A stretch of 64,000 bases of DNA, from the NCBI GenBank assembly GCA_963972195.1, contig CAXATH010000001.1:372001-436000 (forward strand). Direction: 5' to 3'. This stretch comes from Litorimonas sp963972195 (GTDB taxonomy: Bacteria > Pseudomonadota > Alphaproteobacteria > Caulobacterales > Maricaulaceae). Below the pieces are notes generated by a model. The model saw only the letters and a list, made by a program, of their open reading frames with translations. It did no database searches and was not told the DNA's origin. This document shows, in pieces, positions 45,872-55,054 of the stretch. The position numbers and the translations under genes are program-made. How positions within the stretch are numbered: position 1 is the first letter of the stretch; each line of letters begins with the position of its first letter.

Positions 45872-47269
45872 CTATTGTTTTTCTCGCTTCACTAATCGCG
45901 CGGGCACTCCGCCTTCAGGTCTCAAGGTTACGGTCATAAGCGGACGCGGATAGCAGCTTTCCGGTATATCAATGTCATAATCGCGTACAAGCGTTGCAAG
46001 GGCCATGACGGCTTCCATCGTCGCAAAGGCCGCGCCGACGCAGATTCTTGGTCCGGCGCCAAATGGCATAAAGGCGGAGCCTTTGGATTTCAGAGCGGGA
46101 TCACGAAGGAAACGGTCAGGATCGAACACATTTGGATGTTCCCAAAGGCGTTCCGTTCGGTGCATGACGTAGTTACATAATAAGAACGTATCACCGACCT
46201 CAATCTTGCGGCCGTGGATTTCAGTCTCCGCGTGGCATTCGCGGTTGAGCATGGGCGCCGGCGGATAAAGCCGCAGGGTCTCGTCAACCACTGCTTGGGT
46301 GAAGGGCAAGACGGAAATATCACCGTGCCGAACGGAATCCTTTCCGCAAACAGATTGGACCTCCTCGCGGATGCGATTGGCGGTGTCCTCATGCTGACCC
46401 ACCAGATACAGCGCCCAAGTCAAGGTTAGCGCTGTGGTTTCGTGACCTGCGATAAAAAAGCCAATCAGATTATCCCGCCGCTCGCGAGCTGAGAGACCCT
46501 CTCCGGTTATAGGGTCTTCTGCCGAGAGCAAGAGACTAACCAGATCATCTTTAACAGGCGTATCGGCTCTATCCTTCAAGAGCTTGTCAGCCGCATGTTT
46601 GAGCTTTTTGATGGCGCGTGATCCTTTTGGCGCAATGGGCCGGGGAACCCATCGCGGCCAGGGCAGAAGATCGTCCGGTCTTAGCGTGCCAACACTTGTC
46701 ACCAAATTTCGCGTTGTGTATTTCAGGCGGTCCTTATCCAGCCCTTGCGGATCGCCGAGCAAAGCCTTGGCCAAGACATCAAATGTCAGCTCCGACATGG
46801 CAGCGTTTAGCTCGAGCTCTGGGTTTTGATCAATTTTTGCACAGAAATCATTTAGCACTTCGGTTATGAGAGGCGCCAGATCTTGCATATGGCGTTTACG
46901 GAATAGAGGAGCGACACTCTTTCTCTGTCGCTTCCACTGCTCGCCATGGACAGAGAGTAAGCCTTCTTTGGTCGCAGGCCCTAATATGCGCGCATCGATG
47001 GCCGTTTTCGTGAATTTTTCCGACTCTTTGGACAGAACGGCCATCATCCCTTCCGGATCAGATATGACGTGAAGTTTCTTACCAAAGTTGGGAACACTTA
47101 CGATCGGTTGATTATAGGCCATCGGGCCAAAACCCTCGATCGGATTTCGCAAAAACTTCCACGTGGCCTTAATAAAGCCTTCCTGCCCCGTCAGCGGTTT
47201 GGCGTGGGGCGGAATGAAGCGCCCCTTTCCATCGTAATGGGCGGAGATGTCGGTTTTGATTTGAGCCAT
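45872..47269 (-). CDS. cytochrome P450
   Basis: Heme-thiolate monooxygenase of 465 residues, no signal peptide. The haem-binding loop FMPFGAGPRICVGAAFATME near residue 410 has the Cys ligand, GHETTALTLTWALY is the oxygen-activating I-helix, and DETLRLYPPAPM contains the ExxR motif. The substrate is not evident. No ferredoxin or reductase gene is nearby, so redox partners must be encoded elsewhere. It converges on the tmRNA gene with about 10 bp between ends and is divergent from sspB. Confidence 0.94.
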   Translation of the reverse strand: MAQIKTDISAHYDGKGRFIPPHAKPLTGQEGFIKATWKFLRNPIEGFGPMAYNQPIVSVPNFGKKLHVISDPEGMMAVLSKESEKFTKTAIDARILGPATKEGLLSVHGEQWKRQRKSVAPLFRKRHMQDLAPLITEVLNDFCAKIDQNPELELNAAMSELTFDVLAKALLGDPQGLDKDRLKYTTRNLVTSVGTLRPDDLLPWPRWVPRPIAPKGSRAIKKLKHAADKLLKDRADTPVKDDLVSLLLSAEDPITGEGLSARERRDNLIGFFIAGHETTALTLTWALYLVGQHEDTANRIREEVQSVCGKDSVRHGDISVLPFTQAVVDETLRLYPPAPMLNRECHAETEIHGRKIEVGDTFLLCNYVMHRTERLWEHPNVFDPDRFLRDPALKSKGSAFMPFGAGPRICVGAAFATMEAVMALATLVRDYDIDIPESCYPRPLMTVTLRPEGGVPARLVKREKQ

Positions 47270-47379
47270 GTTCTACCTACGTTTCAACAGCTAGTGGGGC
47301 GACTGTAAAGAAATAAGAAAATTTCACCCTATAATGAAACGTCAGTTGATATTTATTGGCAGGGGTTTAGGGTATAAAT

Positions 47380-47961
47380 ATGAGCCAAGACCTGATGAAT
47401 TATGATCAGATGACCCAACTCGCCCTTCGGGGTGTGGTGCGGGACGCTATTCGACGTGTCATCCGTGAAGATGGCCTGCCCGGAGCTCATCATTTTTACA
47501 TTACATTTCTGACCCGTTTTCCCGGCGTCGAAATTGATGACAGCCTTGCCAAAAAATACCCTGAAGAAATCACGATCGTTCTGGAACATCAGTTTTGGGA
47601 TTTGAACGCTTATGCGGATGAGTTTGAAGTCACTTTGAAATTCGGTGGAATTCCGAAATACCTGAAAGTGCCTTATCACGCGATTTCGCGGTTTCACGAC
47701 CCAAGTGTGGGATTTGCCCTACAATTTGATCCGCCGGCTGAGCTTGACCCTGCCGCAAATTCGGTTGGCAAGCTAAGATCAGTACCGGATGAGGACGACG
47801 ATAAGGAAACCGTCAAAGCTCAGGCGGCTCTGAAGGAAACACCGGATCCTAAGTCCAAAGCAAAGAAAAAATCAGGCAAATCGGATAAAGAAACCGAGGA
47901 ATCCGACAAAGAAGGCGAAGAAGCCAATGTCGTAAGTCTGGATGCTTTCCGTAAGAAGTAA
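47380..47961 (+). CDS. sspB: ClpXP adaptor SspB, alphaproteobacterial type
   Basis: Binds ssrA-tagged proteins and delivers them to the ClpXP protease. The 193-residue protein has the substrate-binding core in the first 125 residues (GAHHFYITFLTRFPGVEI, EEITIVLEHQFWDLNA, LKVPYHAISRFHDPSVGFAL). A highly charged flexible linker follows (about 130-180, Lys/Glu/Ser-rich), then the C-terminal VVSLDAFRKK, the ClpX-docking motif. It lies 1.5 kb from the tmRNA gene that encodes the tag it reads. Confidence 0.93.
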   Translation: MSQDLMNYDQMTQLALRGVVRDAIRRVIREDGLPGAHHFYITFLTRFPGVEIDDSLAKKYPEEITIVLEHQFWDLNAYADEFEVTLKFGGIPKYLKVPYHAISRFHDPSVGFALQFDPPAELDPAANSVGKLRSVPDEDDDKETVKAQAALKETPDPKSKAKKKSGKSDKETEESDKEGEEANVVSLDAFRKK

Positions 47962-48075
47962 TAATTTCTCTTTCCCGGCCTTGAGCCAGGTTCCCCTTAC
48001 AATTATGAGAGCAGTCTCTGGGCGAGCAAGGATGAATCCCAAGAACAGCGACCCATTAGATATTTGAGGCAACAC

Positions 48076-49467
48076 ATGACTGACATGAGAACTGAAACGG
48101 ACAGTTTCGGCCCCCTAGAAGTACCTTCTGACAAATATTACGGCGCGCAGACCGCCCGCTCGCTCATCAATTTTCCTATCGGGGTAGAGACGATGGCGCC
48201 CGCCATTATCCGCGCGCTCGGCGTTATCAAACGCTCCGCCGCCTTAGCTAATAAGTCTCTCGACAATTTGGACAAAGAGCGTGCCAAGGCCATCGTCGAA
48301 GCGGCTTCTGATGTGGCGGAAGGCAAGCTGGATGACAATTTCCCGCTTTCCGTTTGGCAAACTGGCTCCGGCACTCAATCCAACATGAACGCCAATGAGG
48401 TTATTTCGAACCGCGCGATCGAAATTATGGGCGGCGAAATTGGCTCAAAGGATCCGGTTCACCCGAACGATCATGTTAACCGCAGCCAGTCTTCTAACGA
48501 CACCTTCCCCACAGCCATGCACATCGCCGCCGCTGAGGAAATTCACCATAAGCTTCTTCCCGCTCTACAACAGCTACGCAATGCGCTGAATGACAAAGCC
48601 AATGAGTTTAAAGATATCATCAAAATTGGCCGAACTCACACCCAGGACGCGACGCCGGTTACATTGGGACAGGAATTTTCCGGCTATGTGGCCCAAATTG
48701 ATCTGGGTATAAAGCGCGTCGAAAACGGGCTTAAAGAACTCTACCCTCTTGCGCAGGGAGGAACGGCTGTTGGAACTGGTCTCAACGCAAAACCTGGCTT
48801 TGCTAAGGCTTTTGCCGAAGAAGTGGCGAGTTACACGAAGCTCCCTTTCATAACGGCTGAAAATAAATTCGAAGCTTTGGCCGCACATGACGCCTTTGTC
48901 TCGGCCCATGGGGCGTTGAACACAGTCGCCGCCTCGTTGTTCAAAATTGCCAATGATATCCGCTTTCTTGGCTCCGGCCCGCGTTCAGGTCTAGGCGAGC
49001 TCTCTCTTCCTGAAAATGAGCCCGGCTCTTCCATCATGCCCGGCAAAGTCAACCCGACGCAATGCGAAGCCCTCACCATGGTATGCACGCAAGTCATGGG
49101 CAACCAGACAACAATGAGTATTGCCGGCTCTCAAGGGCATTTCGAACTTAATGTCTATAAGCCGGTGATGGCATATAATATGCTTCAATCTATTCAACTT
49201 CTCTCCGATGCCTCTGTCAGTTTCGCAGATAAATGTGTGGTCGGTATCCAAGCGAATGAAGATCGGATTGAGGATCTACTGGGCCGCTCTCTCATGCTCG
49301 TCACGGCCCTTGCCCCGACGATTGGCTATGATAACGCCACGAAAGTCGCGAAAACAGCGCATAAAAACGGCACGACTTTGCGCGAGGAAGCCGTCAATCT
49401 CGGTTTCGTCACGGAGGAAGAGTTTGACAAGGTCGTCCGTCCCGAGCTGATGATCAAGCCGCGTTGA
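48076..49467 (+). CDS. fumC: fumarate hydratase class II
   Basis: Interconverts fumarate and malate in the TCA cycle; iron-independent type. From the ATG at 48076, with GAGG 6 nt upstream, it has 463 residues. The signature GSSIMPGKVNP with the catalytic-loop Ser lies near residue 318; SGTQSNMNANEVISNRA and RTHTQDATPVTLGQEFSGY are other family blocks. The frame runs four codons further upstream to a TTG, which is unlikely as start. It is followed by the DUF4169 gene after 1 bp. Confidence 0.97.
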   Translation: MTDMRTETDSFGPLEVPSDKYYGAQTARSLINFPIGVETMAPAIIRALGVIKRSAALANKSLDNLDKERAKAIVEAASDVAEGKLDDNFPLSVWQTGSGTQSNMNANEVISNRAIEIMGGEIGSKDPVHPNDHVNRSQSSNDTFPTAMHIAAAEEIHHKLLPALQQLRNALNDKANEFKDIIKIGRTHTQDATPVTLGQEFSGYVAQIDLGIKRVENGLKELYPLAQGGTAVGTGLNAKPGFAKAFAEEVASYTKLPFITAENKFEALAAHDAFVSAHGALNTVAASLFKIANDIRFLGSGPRSGLGELSLPENEPGSSIMPGKVNPTQCEALTMVCTQVMGNQTTMSIAGSQGHFELNVYKPVMAYNMLQSIQLLSDASVSFADKCVVGIQANEDRIEDLLGRSLMLVTALAPTIGYDNATKVAKTAHKNGTTLREEAVNLGFVTEEEFDKVVRPELMIKPR

Positions 49468-49468
49468 T

Positions 49469-49675
49469 ATGTCGGACAATGTCATAAAATTCGGAAAGGC
49501 CGCCAAAGCTGTAAAGCGTTCCAAAAAGGAAAAACAAGCGGCAGAAAACCGGGCGCGCCATGGTCAGAAAAAGGATCAGAAAACGCTCAAGGCCAAACTG
49601 ACCGAAAAGCTCCAGTCCAAGCTCGACGCGCATAAAATCGAAAAGCACGGTAAAAAGGATAAGGATGAGTCTTAA
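49469..49675 (+). CDS. DUF4169 family small basic protein
   Basis: A 68-residue Lys-rich protein (NVIKFGKAAKAVKRSKKEK) with a helical, coiled-coil-like middle. Composition, size and position directly after fumC match DUF4169, of unknown function. It overlaps the next gene by 11 nt. Confidence 0.75.
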   Translation: MSDNVIKFGKAAKAVKRSKKEKQAAENRARHGQKKDQKTLKAKLTEKLQSKLDAHKIEKHGKKDKDES

Positions 49676-49898
49676 AAAGCGCTCTGTTTCGCTTTACGGG
49701 CATCAGACCTCCCTCGCCCTTGAGGAAGAGTTCTGGGCCGTCATTGACTCTCATCTTAAAAAGAGCGGGCAAAGCTTTGCCCGTTTCATCCGAGAACTGG
49801 ATGACAAACGACTGGAAGAGACGTCCAATCAAAATCTTGCCTCTTATTTACGCGTTTGGGTTTTAAAATCGGTTATGACTGAGCAATTACTTGCATAA
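49665..49898 (+). CDS. ribbon-helix-helix domain protein
   Basis: A 77-residue protein. KKRSVSLYGHQTSLALEEEFW followed by a helix (SFARFIRELDDKR) fits the ribbon-helix-helix family 4 (RHH_4). Such folds often bind DNA as dimers, but no target is known. AAGGA lies 5 nt before the ATG, within the end of DUF4169. Overlap and order suggest a coupled pair. Confidence 0.75.
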   Translation: MSLKKRSVSLYGHQTSLALEEEFWAVIDSHLKKSGQSFARFIRELDDKRLEETSNQNLASYLRVWVLKSVMTEQLLA

Positions 49899-49925
49899 AT
49901 GCCGTGAATTAAGGAATGTCTGGCC

Positions 49926-50315
49926 ATGGCTCTGATTTACCGCACTCGAAAAGTCGTCAAACCGGGAGATCTTAACTCCCGAAATACGCTTTTCGGCGGA
50001 CGTCTTTTGGAATGGATTGATGAAGAGTGCGGTGTTTACGCTGCCTGTCAGATGGAAACCCAAACACTCGTCACAAAATCCATGTCAGAGCTTAATTTTC
50101 TCGCTCCGGCCCGGCAAGGCGACGTGGTAGAAATCGGCGCAGAGACAGTCAGCGTGGGCCGCACAACAATCGCGGTCAGCTGCCATGTGCGTATAAAGGC
50201 CACGCAGCAGGAAATTGTCTCGATAGACGAAATCGTGTTCGTAAACGTCGATGACGAGGGCCGCCCGGTCCGCCACGGGAAGTATAAGCGAAAATCAAAA
50301 TCGCCGCAGAGGTAA
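49926..50315 (+). CDS. acyl-CoA thioesterase, hotdog fold (YciA-like)
   Basis: Hydrolyses acyl-CoA to free acid and CoA. The 129-residue protein shows the hotdog block NTLFGGRLLEWIDEECGVYA, with the Asn and Asp of the active site, and RQGDVVEIGAETVSVGRTT. Length fits a single hotdog domain. It follows the RHH gene by 27 bp and precedes uvrD by 80 bp. Confidence 0.85.
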   Translation: MALIYRTRKVVKPGDLNSRNTLFGGRLLEWIDEECGVYAACQMETQTLVTKSMSELNFLAPARQGDVVEIGAETVSVGRTTIAVSCHVRIKATQQEIVSIDEIVFVNVDDEGRPVRHGKYKRKSKSPQR

Positions 50316-50395
50316 AAACCGCCCCCTGTGCGTCACCCTGATATCGGGACAGTTCGCCCATAGCCAAAGTGATTTGTTGTTCCTATGTTCCCGTC

Positions 50396-52747
50396 ATGTC
50401 TGCCAATGATTCCTTTCAACCCGCGCCGCCGAGGCCTTCTGGACGCTCTATTTCCGAGCAAGCCATGCCTGTGCGCCAATTTGGAAAGGCAGAAAAAGCC
50501 GATTATCTGGAAGGTTTAAACCCCGAACAAAAAGAAGCGGTTCTGGCCTTGGACGGTCCGCTGCTCGTGCTTGCGGGCGCCGGAACCGGGAAAACGCGGG
50601 TTTTGACCTGCCGCCTCGCTCATATCCTGACGACGGACCGCGCCTATCCCAGCCAGATATTGTCTGTGACTTTTACCAATAAAGCCGCGCGGGAGATGCG
50701 ACACCGCGTTGGAAAGTTACTCGGAGAGCAGGTCGAAGGCCTACCTTGGCTCGGAACCTTTCACTCCATCGCCGCCAAAATCCTGCGCATTCACGCCGAA
50801 CTGATCGGTCTGAAATCCGGCTTCACCATTTTGGATACGGATGATCAAATACGCCTGTTGAAACAGGTTATCAAAGCCGCCGACATTGATGAAAAACGCT
50901 GGACGGCGCGATATCTGGTCGCTTTGATTGATAGTTGGAAAAATAAGGGGCTGACACCTGAAAAGGTAAACTCCAAGGAGAGTTATAAATTTGCCGACGG
51001 CAAAGGCGCCGAACTCTATAAGGTTTATCAAGACCGCCTCAAGGTTTTAAACGCCTGTGATTTTGGCGATTTGCTCCTGCACAACCTGACTTTATTTACG
51101 GAAAATCCGGACATTCTGAAAAAATATCATCAGAAATTCCACTATCTTCTGGTGGACGAGTATCAGGATACCAATGTCTGCCAATATCTCTGGCTTCGTC
51201 TTCTGGCTCAAGGCTCGCAGAACATTTGTGTGGTCGGCGATGACGATCAGTCCATCTATGGGTGGCGCGGAGCCGAGGTCGACAATATCCTTCGCTTTGA
51301 AAAAGACTTCCCCGGCGCCAAAGTGGTCAAGCTAGAGCGAAATTACCGCTCGACAGAGCATATCCTCGGCGCGGCGTCCGGCCTTATCGCGTCTAATCAG
51401 GACCGCCTCGGCAAAACTCTCTGGACCGAAGATGAGGGCGGACACAAAGTCAGCGTGACGGGTGTCTGGGACGCTCCTGCCGAAGCCCGCATCATTTCCG
51501 GCGAGATTGAGAACTGGCGATCCCAAAACCGTCCCTATAACGACGTTGCCATTCTGGTCCGCGCCTCACGTCAAATGCGCAGTTTCGAAGAACGCTTTAT
51601 TCAGCTCGGCCTGCCCTACCGCGTTATTGGCGGCCCGAGATTCTTCGAGCGCGCCGAAATCCGTGACGCTCATGCTTATTTGCGCGTGTTGAAATCCGAC
51701 ACGGACGATCTGGCGTTTGAGCGCATCGTCAATACGCCAAAACGCGGCATCGGGGCGACGACGATACAGAAACTTCAAACCGCGGCCCGGTCCATGGGGA
51801 TAAGTCTGGAAGCAACTACGCGCGAGCTGACGAAGACAGATGAAATCAGAGGCAAAGCCCGCACGGCGCTTCGCGCTTTCATTCTGGATGTGGACCGCTG
51901 GCGGCGGGAAGCCAGAGACATTCGCCATACCGAAATGGCGGAAAAGATCCTGGATGAAAGCGGATATACTCAGATGTGGCGCGACAGCAAGGACGCGAAA
52001 TCCGCCGGGCGCCTCGAAAATTTGAAAGAACTTATCCAAGCCATGGGGGAGTTCGAAACGCTCGACGCTTATCTGGAACATGTCAGCCTTGTTCTGGATG
52101 TGGATCGCGGCCCGCAAGAGGATGAAATCTCGTTGATGACCCTCCACTCCGCCAAGGGTTTGGAGTTTCCGCTCGTCTTTCTTCCGGGATGGGAAGAAGG
52201 CGTCTTTCCGAGCCAAAAGAGTATGGATGAAAATGGTCTCGCGGGTCTCGAAGAAGAACGCCGCCTTGCCTATGTCGGAATTACCCGAGCCCGGGAAAAG
52301 GCCAAAATCTATTTCGCCGCCAATCGGCAAGTTTACGGATCCTGGCAATCCAGCGTGCCATCACGCTTCATAGACGAGCTGCCAATTCAACATGTCGAAG
52401 CCGAGAGCGAGCAGAGCCAACAGCATGAGAGCGTTATGGCGCGACAGATTGCCAGCGATTTTTCCTCCAGCTTTGAGCGCGCCAAAAGCAACCGGGATTC
52501 ACCCGGCTGGCAACGCTATCAGGCAAACCGGAATAAAGATTTCGGCCGCGCGCCAAAAGAAATCGAAGGCCATGCCATCCGACGTCCGGCAAAAAAAGCG
52601 ACAAGCGCCTTTAAAGTCGGCGAAAGAATTTTCCATCAGAAATTTGGCTATGGACGTATTGCCTCTGCTGACGGTAATAAGCTGATGGTGTCCTTCGAAA
52701 AAGCGGGGGAAAAGAAGGTTTTGGACGGATTTGTAGAACGGGCTTAG
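50396..52747 (+). CDS. uvrD: UvrD/PcrA-type DNA helicase II
   Basis: 3'-5' helicase in nucleotide-excision and mismatch repair. From the ATG at 50396 it has 783 residues. All SF1A motifs are seen: LAGAGTGKTRVL (Walker A), SVTFTNKAAREM, LLVDEYQDTN, VVGDDDQSIYGWRGA, LERNYRS, LMTLHSAKGLEF and RRLAYVGITRAREK. The end (GERIFHQKFGYGRIASADG) is the Tudor-like C-terminal domain of UvrD/PcrA that contacts RNA polymerase. Normal length. 1 bp separates it from the lipoprotein gene. Confidence 0.95.
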   Translation: MSANDSFQPAPPRPSGRSISEQAMPVRQFGKAEKADYLEGLNPEQKEAVLALDGPLLVLAGAGTGKTRVLTCRLAHILTTDRAYPSQILSVTFTNKAAREMRHRVGKLLGEQVEGLPWLGTFHSIAAKILRIHAELIGLKSGFTILDTDDQIRLLKQVIKAADIDEKRWTARYLVALIDSWKNKGLTPEKVNSKESYKFADGKGAELYKVYQDRLKVLNACDFGDLLLHNLTLFTENPDILKKYHQKFHYLLVDEYQDTNVCQYLWLRLLAQGSQNICVVGDDDQSIYGWRGAEVDNILRFEKDFPGAKVVKLERNYRSTEHILGAASGLIASNQDRLGKTLWTEDEGGHKVSVTGVWDAPAEARIISGEIENWRSQNRPYNDVAILVRASRQMRSFEERFIQLGLPYRVIGGPRFFERAEIRDAHAYLRVLKSDTDDLAFERIVNTPKRGIGATTIQKLQTAARSMGISLEATTRELTKTDEIRGKARTALRAFILDVDRWRREARDIRHTEMAEKILDESGYTQMWRDSKDAKSAGRLENLKELIQAMGEFETLDAYLEHVSLVLDVDRGPQEDEISLMTLHSAKGLEFPLVFLPGWEEGVFPSQKSMDENGLAGLEEERRLAYVGITRAREKAKIYFAANRQVYGSWQSSVPSRFIDELPIQHVEAESEQSQQHESVMARQIASDFSSSFERAKSNRDSPGWQRYQANRNKDFGRAPKEIEGHAIRRPAKKATSAFKVGERIFHQKFGYGRIASADGNKLMVSFEKAGEKKVLDGFVERA

Positions 52748-52748
52748 G

Positions 52749-54125
52749 ATGAATTTTATAAAAACTGGGCTGATATGGTTGTCTTTGGCAGCAATGGGGG
52801 CGAGTGGTTGCTCCACGACCCAAACCCGCGTCTTGAGTATCAATTCTCTTACATCAGAAAATCATAATGACGGCACGTTTCGAGGCCTCGAAGCCTTGGC
52901 AACCGGCTATGATGAAAAGCCCGGCAATCGTGTCAATATTATCTACCTCCACGGTATTGGATGGATTGAAAATCCGGATGACAAGCCCTTGGCCAATGAG
53001 TTCATAAAAGGTCTCGCCAATGCGTATGATCTGGAAGTCGATGATAAAGCCGTCAGTAGTCTTTGCGGCCGCGATACGACGGACGAAGCGACAAACGTAA
53101 ACAATCACATCTATATCAAAGAAGAATCTCCGCGGCGTTATCACACCGCCCTGCCCGGCATTGACCTGACGCTCGATGATCTGGTGTGCCTAGATAGGCA
53201 GGTTCTGCATATTAGCGACGACTTGGAATATGTGATCTACCGGGTTTTTTGGGACGAAATATTCTGGCAAAGCCTTCAAGAACCCCATGTTGGATATGAT
53301 GACAAGCTAAACACTGATGGCGTCGCCGGCCTACGCCGAAAGTATAATAGCTATCTCAAAGACAAGCTTATAAATTTTGGTTTTTCTGATGCCGTCTTAT
53401 ATCTTGGTTCTGTCGGAGTAGAAATCCGGGAAGCTATCTATGGCGCGATGTGCGCCGCTAATCTGGACGCGGGCGGATTTGAATTCAAGGAACAGGGCAA
53501 GCGCGTTACCGCCGAAAAAATATGCCAAACCGCGAATGAAACTTCGGTCGAAACCGACCAATTTGTTTTTGTGACGGAAAGCTTGGGCAGCAAAATTGCG
53601 TACGATATTATGCGCGATGTCATGACCGACGGCAAAGACACCGTTCACGACGCCATGATAGAAAATACCGAATTTATTATGCTTGCAAATCAGGTGGCTT
53701 TGTTGAATTTGTCTGACTTGGGGACAACCAAACCTAAAATACCGCCTTATATGCCGCCCGAAGAACGGCCGACTATTGTTGCCTTCTCAGAAGTAAATGA
53801 CTTTCTAAGTTATGAACTGGTTCCTTATTACCGGAGCCTTATGGAAAACGGCGAGCGCCACAGTGTTTTCGTTGGGGACGATAAACGCGATATTTCTGAC
53901 GATATTGTCGCCATGACGGGATTTAACATGATCGACATGCGTGTTGAATTTGCGGACCCGTTAATCCCTTTGGTTAAGAGTTTTGTCGACCCGCTTCGCG
54001 CCCATAATGGCCATTCCGCGCAGCCAGAATTGATGCGTTATATGGTCTGCGGGGCAGAAAACGGAAAGTTACGGACGGCAGGATGTATTGCCGACTTGGT
54101 TGGCCCCCCGATTGGAAAAAAATAA
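52749..54125 (+). CDS. putative lipoprotein with alpha/beta-hydrolase-like features
   Basis: I do not recognise a named family. The 458-residue protein has a lipoprotein signal (residues 1-20, lipobox ASGC, Cys21). VNIIYLHGIGW (62-72) looks like the oxyanion-hole strand of an alpha/beta hydrolase, and FVTESLGSKIAYDIM (274-288) like the nucleophile elbow, with T-E-S278-L-G in place of G-x-S-x-G. Several Cys suggest disulfides outside the cytoplasm. It sits tightly between uvrD (1 bp) and prmA (0 bp), an odd place for an envelope protein. Confidence 0.65.
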   Translation: MNFIKTGLIWLSLAAMGASGCSTTQTRVLSINSLTSENHNDGTFRGLEALATGYDEKPGNRVNIIYLHGIGWIENPDDKPLANEFIKGLANAYDLEVDDKAVSSLCGRDTTDEATNVNNHIYIKEESPRRYHTALPGIDLTLDDLVCLDRQVLHISDDLEYVIYRVFWDEIFWQSLQEPHVGYDDKLNTDGVAGLRRKYNSYLKDKLINFGFSDAVLYLGSVGVEIREAIYGAMCAANLDAGGFEFKEQGKRVTAEKICQTANETSVETDQFVFVTESLGSKIAYDIMRDVMTDGKDTVHDAMIENTEFIMLANQVALLNLSDLGTTKPKIPPYMPPEERPTIVAFSEVNDFLSYELVPYYRSLMENGERHSVFVGDDKRDISDDIVAMTGFNMIDMRVEFADPLIPLVKSFVDPLRAHNGHSAQPELMRYMVCGAENGKLRTAGCIADLVGPPIGKK

Positions 54126-54971
54126 ATGTCTCTTTGGAAACTGGAGATCGTTACAAACGAAGAGAATGCGTTTGAAGTTGCGGAAGCTCTCGGTTTTCTC
54201 GAGCAAAGTGAAGCCCAATCCGTCTCCCTTTTCGACCAAGGCGATGAAAAACTCGTTGAAGCAATTTACTTGACCGAAGCTGAGGCCTTAACCGCGCAGG
54301 AAAATTGCGGCGGAGATGTATCAGCCATCATTGATAAAGACTGGGTGAGCGAGGTTCAGTCAGGTCTTCCTGCCGTCTTGGCCGGCCGATTTTTTGTCTA
54401 TGGATCACATGAAAAAGACAACATCCCCGCCGAAATTGCGCACCCTATTTTAATTGATGCCGGCATGGCCTTTGGCACCGGCCATCATGGGACGACAAAA
54501 GGCTGTCTCGTCATCTTTGACAAGTTGCTCACCGAAGGTTTCAAGCCTTCAGCCATTCTAGATCTGGGATGTGGCGCAGGAATATTGGCCATAGCGGCAG
54601 CAAAGGCCCTGCCCGACGCACGTATTGTCGCTAGCGACATTGACCAAGACGCAGTGGACGTCACCTTAGAAAATGCAAGACTAAACGGCGCCGGAGAAAA
54701 AATGAAGGTCGTGCAGGCCGAGGGATTCGAAACGCCTTCTCTACTTGATAAACAGTTCAGCCTCATCTTTGCCAATATCCTCGCCGGCCCCCTTATGGGA
54801 TTGGCGCCTGACATTTATAAAGCTACCCAAAAAGGCGGTAGAGTTATTTTATCCGGAATTTTGAACGAACAGGCAGAAACTGTCTCTAATGCGTTCGAAG
54901 CAGCCGGGTTTGCGATTTTCCCGGGAACGGCGTTAGAAGAGTGGACTTCCCTTTTAGCTGTAAAAAACTAG
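54126..54971 (+). CDS. prmA: ribosomal protein L11 methyltransferase
   Basis: Trimethylates ribosomal protein L11. The 281 residues comprise a small N-terminal recognition domain (about 1-90) and a SAM-dependent methyltransferase domain with ILDLGCGAGILAIAAAK (near 140) and FANILAGPLMGLAPD, the NxxxxP-like catalytic motif. The start codon follows the lipoprotein stop without any gap. A terminator hairpin lies 28 bp downstream. Confidence 0.92.
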   Translation: MSLWKLEIVTNEENAFEVAEALGFLEQSEAQSVSLFDQGDEKLVEAIYLTEAEALTAQENCGGDVSAIIDKDWVSEVQSGLPAVLAGRFFVYGSHEKDNIPAEIAHPILIDAGMAFGTGHHGTTKGCLVIFDKLLTEGFKPSAILDLGCGAGILAIAAAKALPDARIVASDIDQDAVDVTLENARLNGAGEKMKVVQAEGFETPSLLDKQFSLIFANILAGPLMGLAPDIYKATQKGGRVILSGILNEQAETVSNAFEAAGFAIFPGTALEEWTSLLAVKN

Positions 54972-54992
54972 CCTTATTCAAGTAGCGCGCAC

Positions 54993-55030
54993 AAAAAAGG
55001 GCTCCGGCCAAAGGGGGAAGCCGAAGCCCT
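54993..55030 (-). terminator. terminator of the small-gene cluster (also a hairpin for prmA)
   Basis: On the minus strand GGGCTTCGGC pairs with GCCGGAGCCC (one G-U), with an 11-nt loop and six T after it, 25 bp beyond the 55-codon gene. On the plus strand the same stem lacks a strong T run, so it mainly serves the minus-strand genes. Confidence 0.75.
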
Positions 55031-55054
55031 TCATGCTTACATCTATGTAATTAC

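Noticed and set aside
47270..47379. TATAAT box at about 47330 as promoter of sspB
   Set aside because: The hexamer is perfect, but no -35 box is found at 16-18 nt on either strand, so I did not list it.
51566..52348. 260-codon minus-strand frame
   Set aside because: Opposite conserved helicase motifs of uvrD; a shadow frame.
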